DNA from: Martinezella lusitana
Lineage (GTDB): Bacteria > Pseudomonadota > Alphaproteobacteria > Rhizobiales > Rhizobiaceae
Direction of reading: 5' to 3'
DNA length: 64,000 nucleotides
Assembly: GCF_010668395.1 (NCBI RefSeq)
Contig: NZ_WUEY01000022.1
Location: forward strand, 1 to 64,000
Shown: piece after piece, positions 63,661 through 64,000 of the stretch
How the letters are laid out: each line of letters starts with the position of its first letter
How positions within the stretch are numbered: the first letter of the stretch is position 1
Notes under the pieces: generated by a model
What the model was told of the DNA's origin: nothing
What the model saw: only the letters and a program-made list of their open reading frames with translations
Database searches by the model: none
Translations under genes and position numbers: made by a program

Positions 63661-64000
63661 GCCGATGTCCCCCGATGTCGCTCTGGCTCCCACTCTGCCG
63701 GAGTTCAGATTGCATGCATAAGCATGTATCACCCTTGGCTTGCACGGGGCTAACGCTGCCGATTCTACGTTGTATCGAAAGATCGGACGTAAGGTTGCAA
63801 ACGACCACATCTGCGATGTGACCGGGCTGCTGCTTGCCGGATCCGTATGTTCGCGCAGGGATTTCACCTCGCCTGCCGCAACCGGATCTCCGTGATCTCC
63901 CCCAGGAGGAGCGCCGCAAGTCAGGACATTCCGGACCTATAGCACCAGCGCCGGCATCCCTTTGTTTTAATGCATGATCGCGCAGCTATGATCCTGCACG
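63661..64000. other. Non-coding end of the window
   Basis: No coding sequence is supported. This region should hold the promoter of the 63013-63660 gene. There are no strong repeats or RNA genes in it that I can see. Confidence 0.5.

Noticed and set aside
1-64000. tRNA, rRNA, CRISPR or phage features
   Set aside because: No cloverleaf-like sequence, regularly spaced repeats, integrase or structural phage gene was seen; a covariance-model scan was not possible here.

Overview
The window looks like chromosome or chromid of a Rhizobiaceae-type alphaproteobacterium (Rhizobium/Agrobacterium relatives). This rests on the roughly 60% GC, the many GTG/TTG starts and tight ATGA overlaps, several ABC-import/catabolic operons each with its own regulator, a DUF1217 repeat protein, a patatin/acetoacetate decarboxylase/3-hydroxybutyrate dehydrogenase group, and an alphaproteobacterial che operon with a STAS gene beside cheY and cheA. 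I see no rRNA, tRNA, CRISPR array or insertion sequence. The species call is inference.

Layout. (1) 52-434: a frameshifted, truncated esterase pseudogene. (2) 863-6111, minus strand: a copper/cuproenzyme operon with a secreted Cys-containing protein, a PepSY membrane protein, a PCuAC copper chaperone with an extra domain, an orphan quinol-oxidase subunit II (cyoA without cyoBCD), a SCO1/SenC protein and CopC. (3) 6553-16799: a carbohydrate locus with a LacI regulator, a TolB-like propeller, an aldo-keto reductase, two VOC proteins, a glucose-type ABC importer, a TIM-barrel isomerase and an enolase-superfamily dehydratase. Three near-identical operators (consensus GTATTAWCGTTAAW) tie its transcription units together. 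(4) 17095-21501: a second sugar operon with Gfo/Idh dehydrogenase, TIM-barrel isomerase, alpha/beta hydrolase, pentulose/hexulose-phosphate 3-epimerase and ROK kinase. (5) 21734-23938: a DUF1217 protein of about six repeats. (6) 24057-25904: a divergent SDR/LysR pair.

(7) 25963-32050: a polyamine-type ABC importer coupled to a self-cleaving P1 aminopeptidase, with an RpiR regulator. (8) 32269-37623: a Cys/Met-metabolism PLP enzyme, PPK2 and the ketone-body/PHB group (bdhA, adc, patatin). (9) 37735-43056: a CGNR regulator with a strong operator, a dehalogenase/epoxide-hydrolase-type hydrolase, a secreted protein of unknown role and a GMC/SDR oxidoreductase operon. (10) 43225-54658, minus strand: a ParA-like ATPase and then a complete chemosensory operon, transcribed HD-GYP response regulator, STAS, cheY, cheA, cheW, mcp, mcp, cheW, cheR, cheB. 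The two mcp genes share a ~948-bp, ~99% identical signalling half. (11) 54883-63660: an AraC regulator, a soluble receptor-like protein with a degenerate MCP hairpin tip, an O-methyltransferase and a TetR gene that share a matching operator, a class III nucleotide cyclase between them, an MFS exporter behind a perfect intrinsic terminator, and an unknown protein.

The strongest leads are the multi-enzyme sugar locus with its recoverable LacI regulon, the chemosensory operon with a c-di-GMP-type output protein and recent receptor gene conversion, the degenerate MCP-like protein next to it, and the TetR/O-methyltransferase operator pair.
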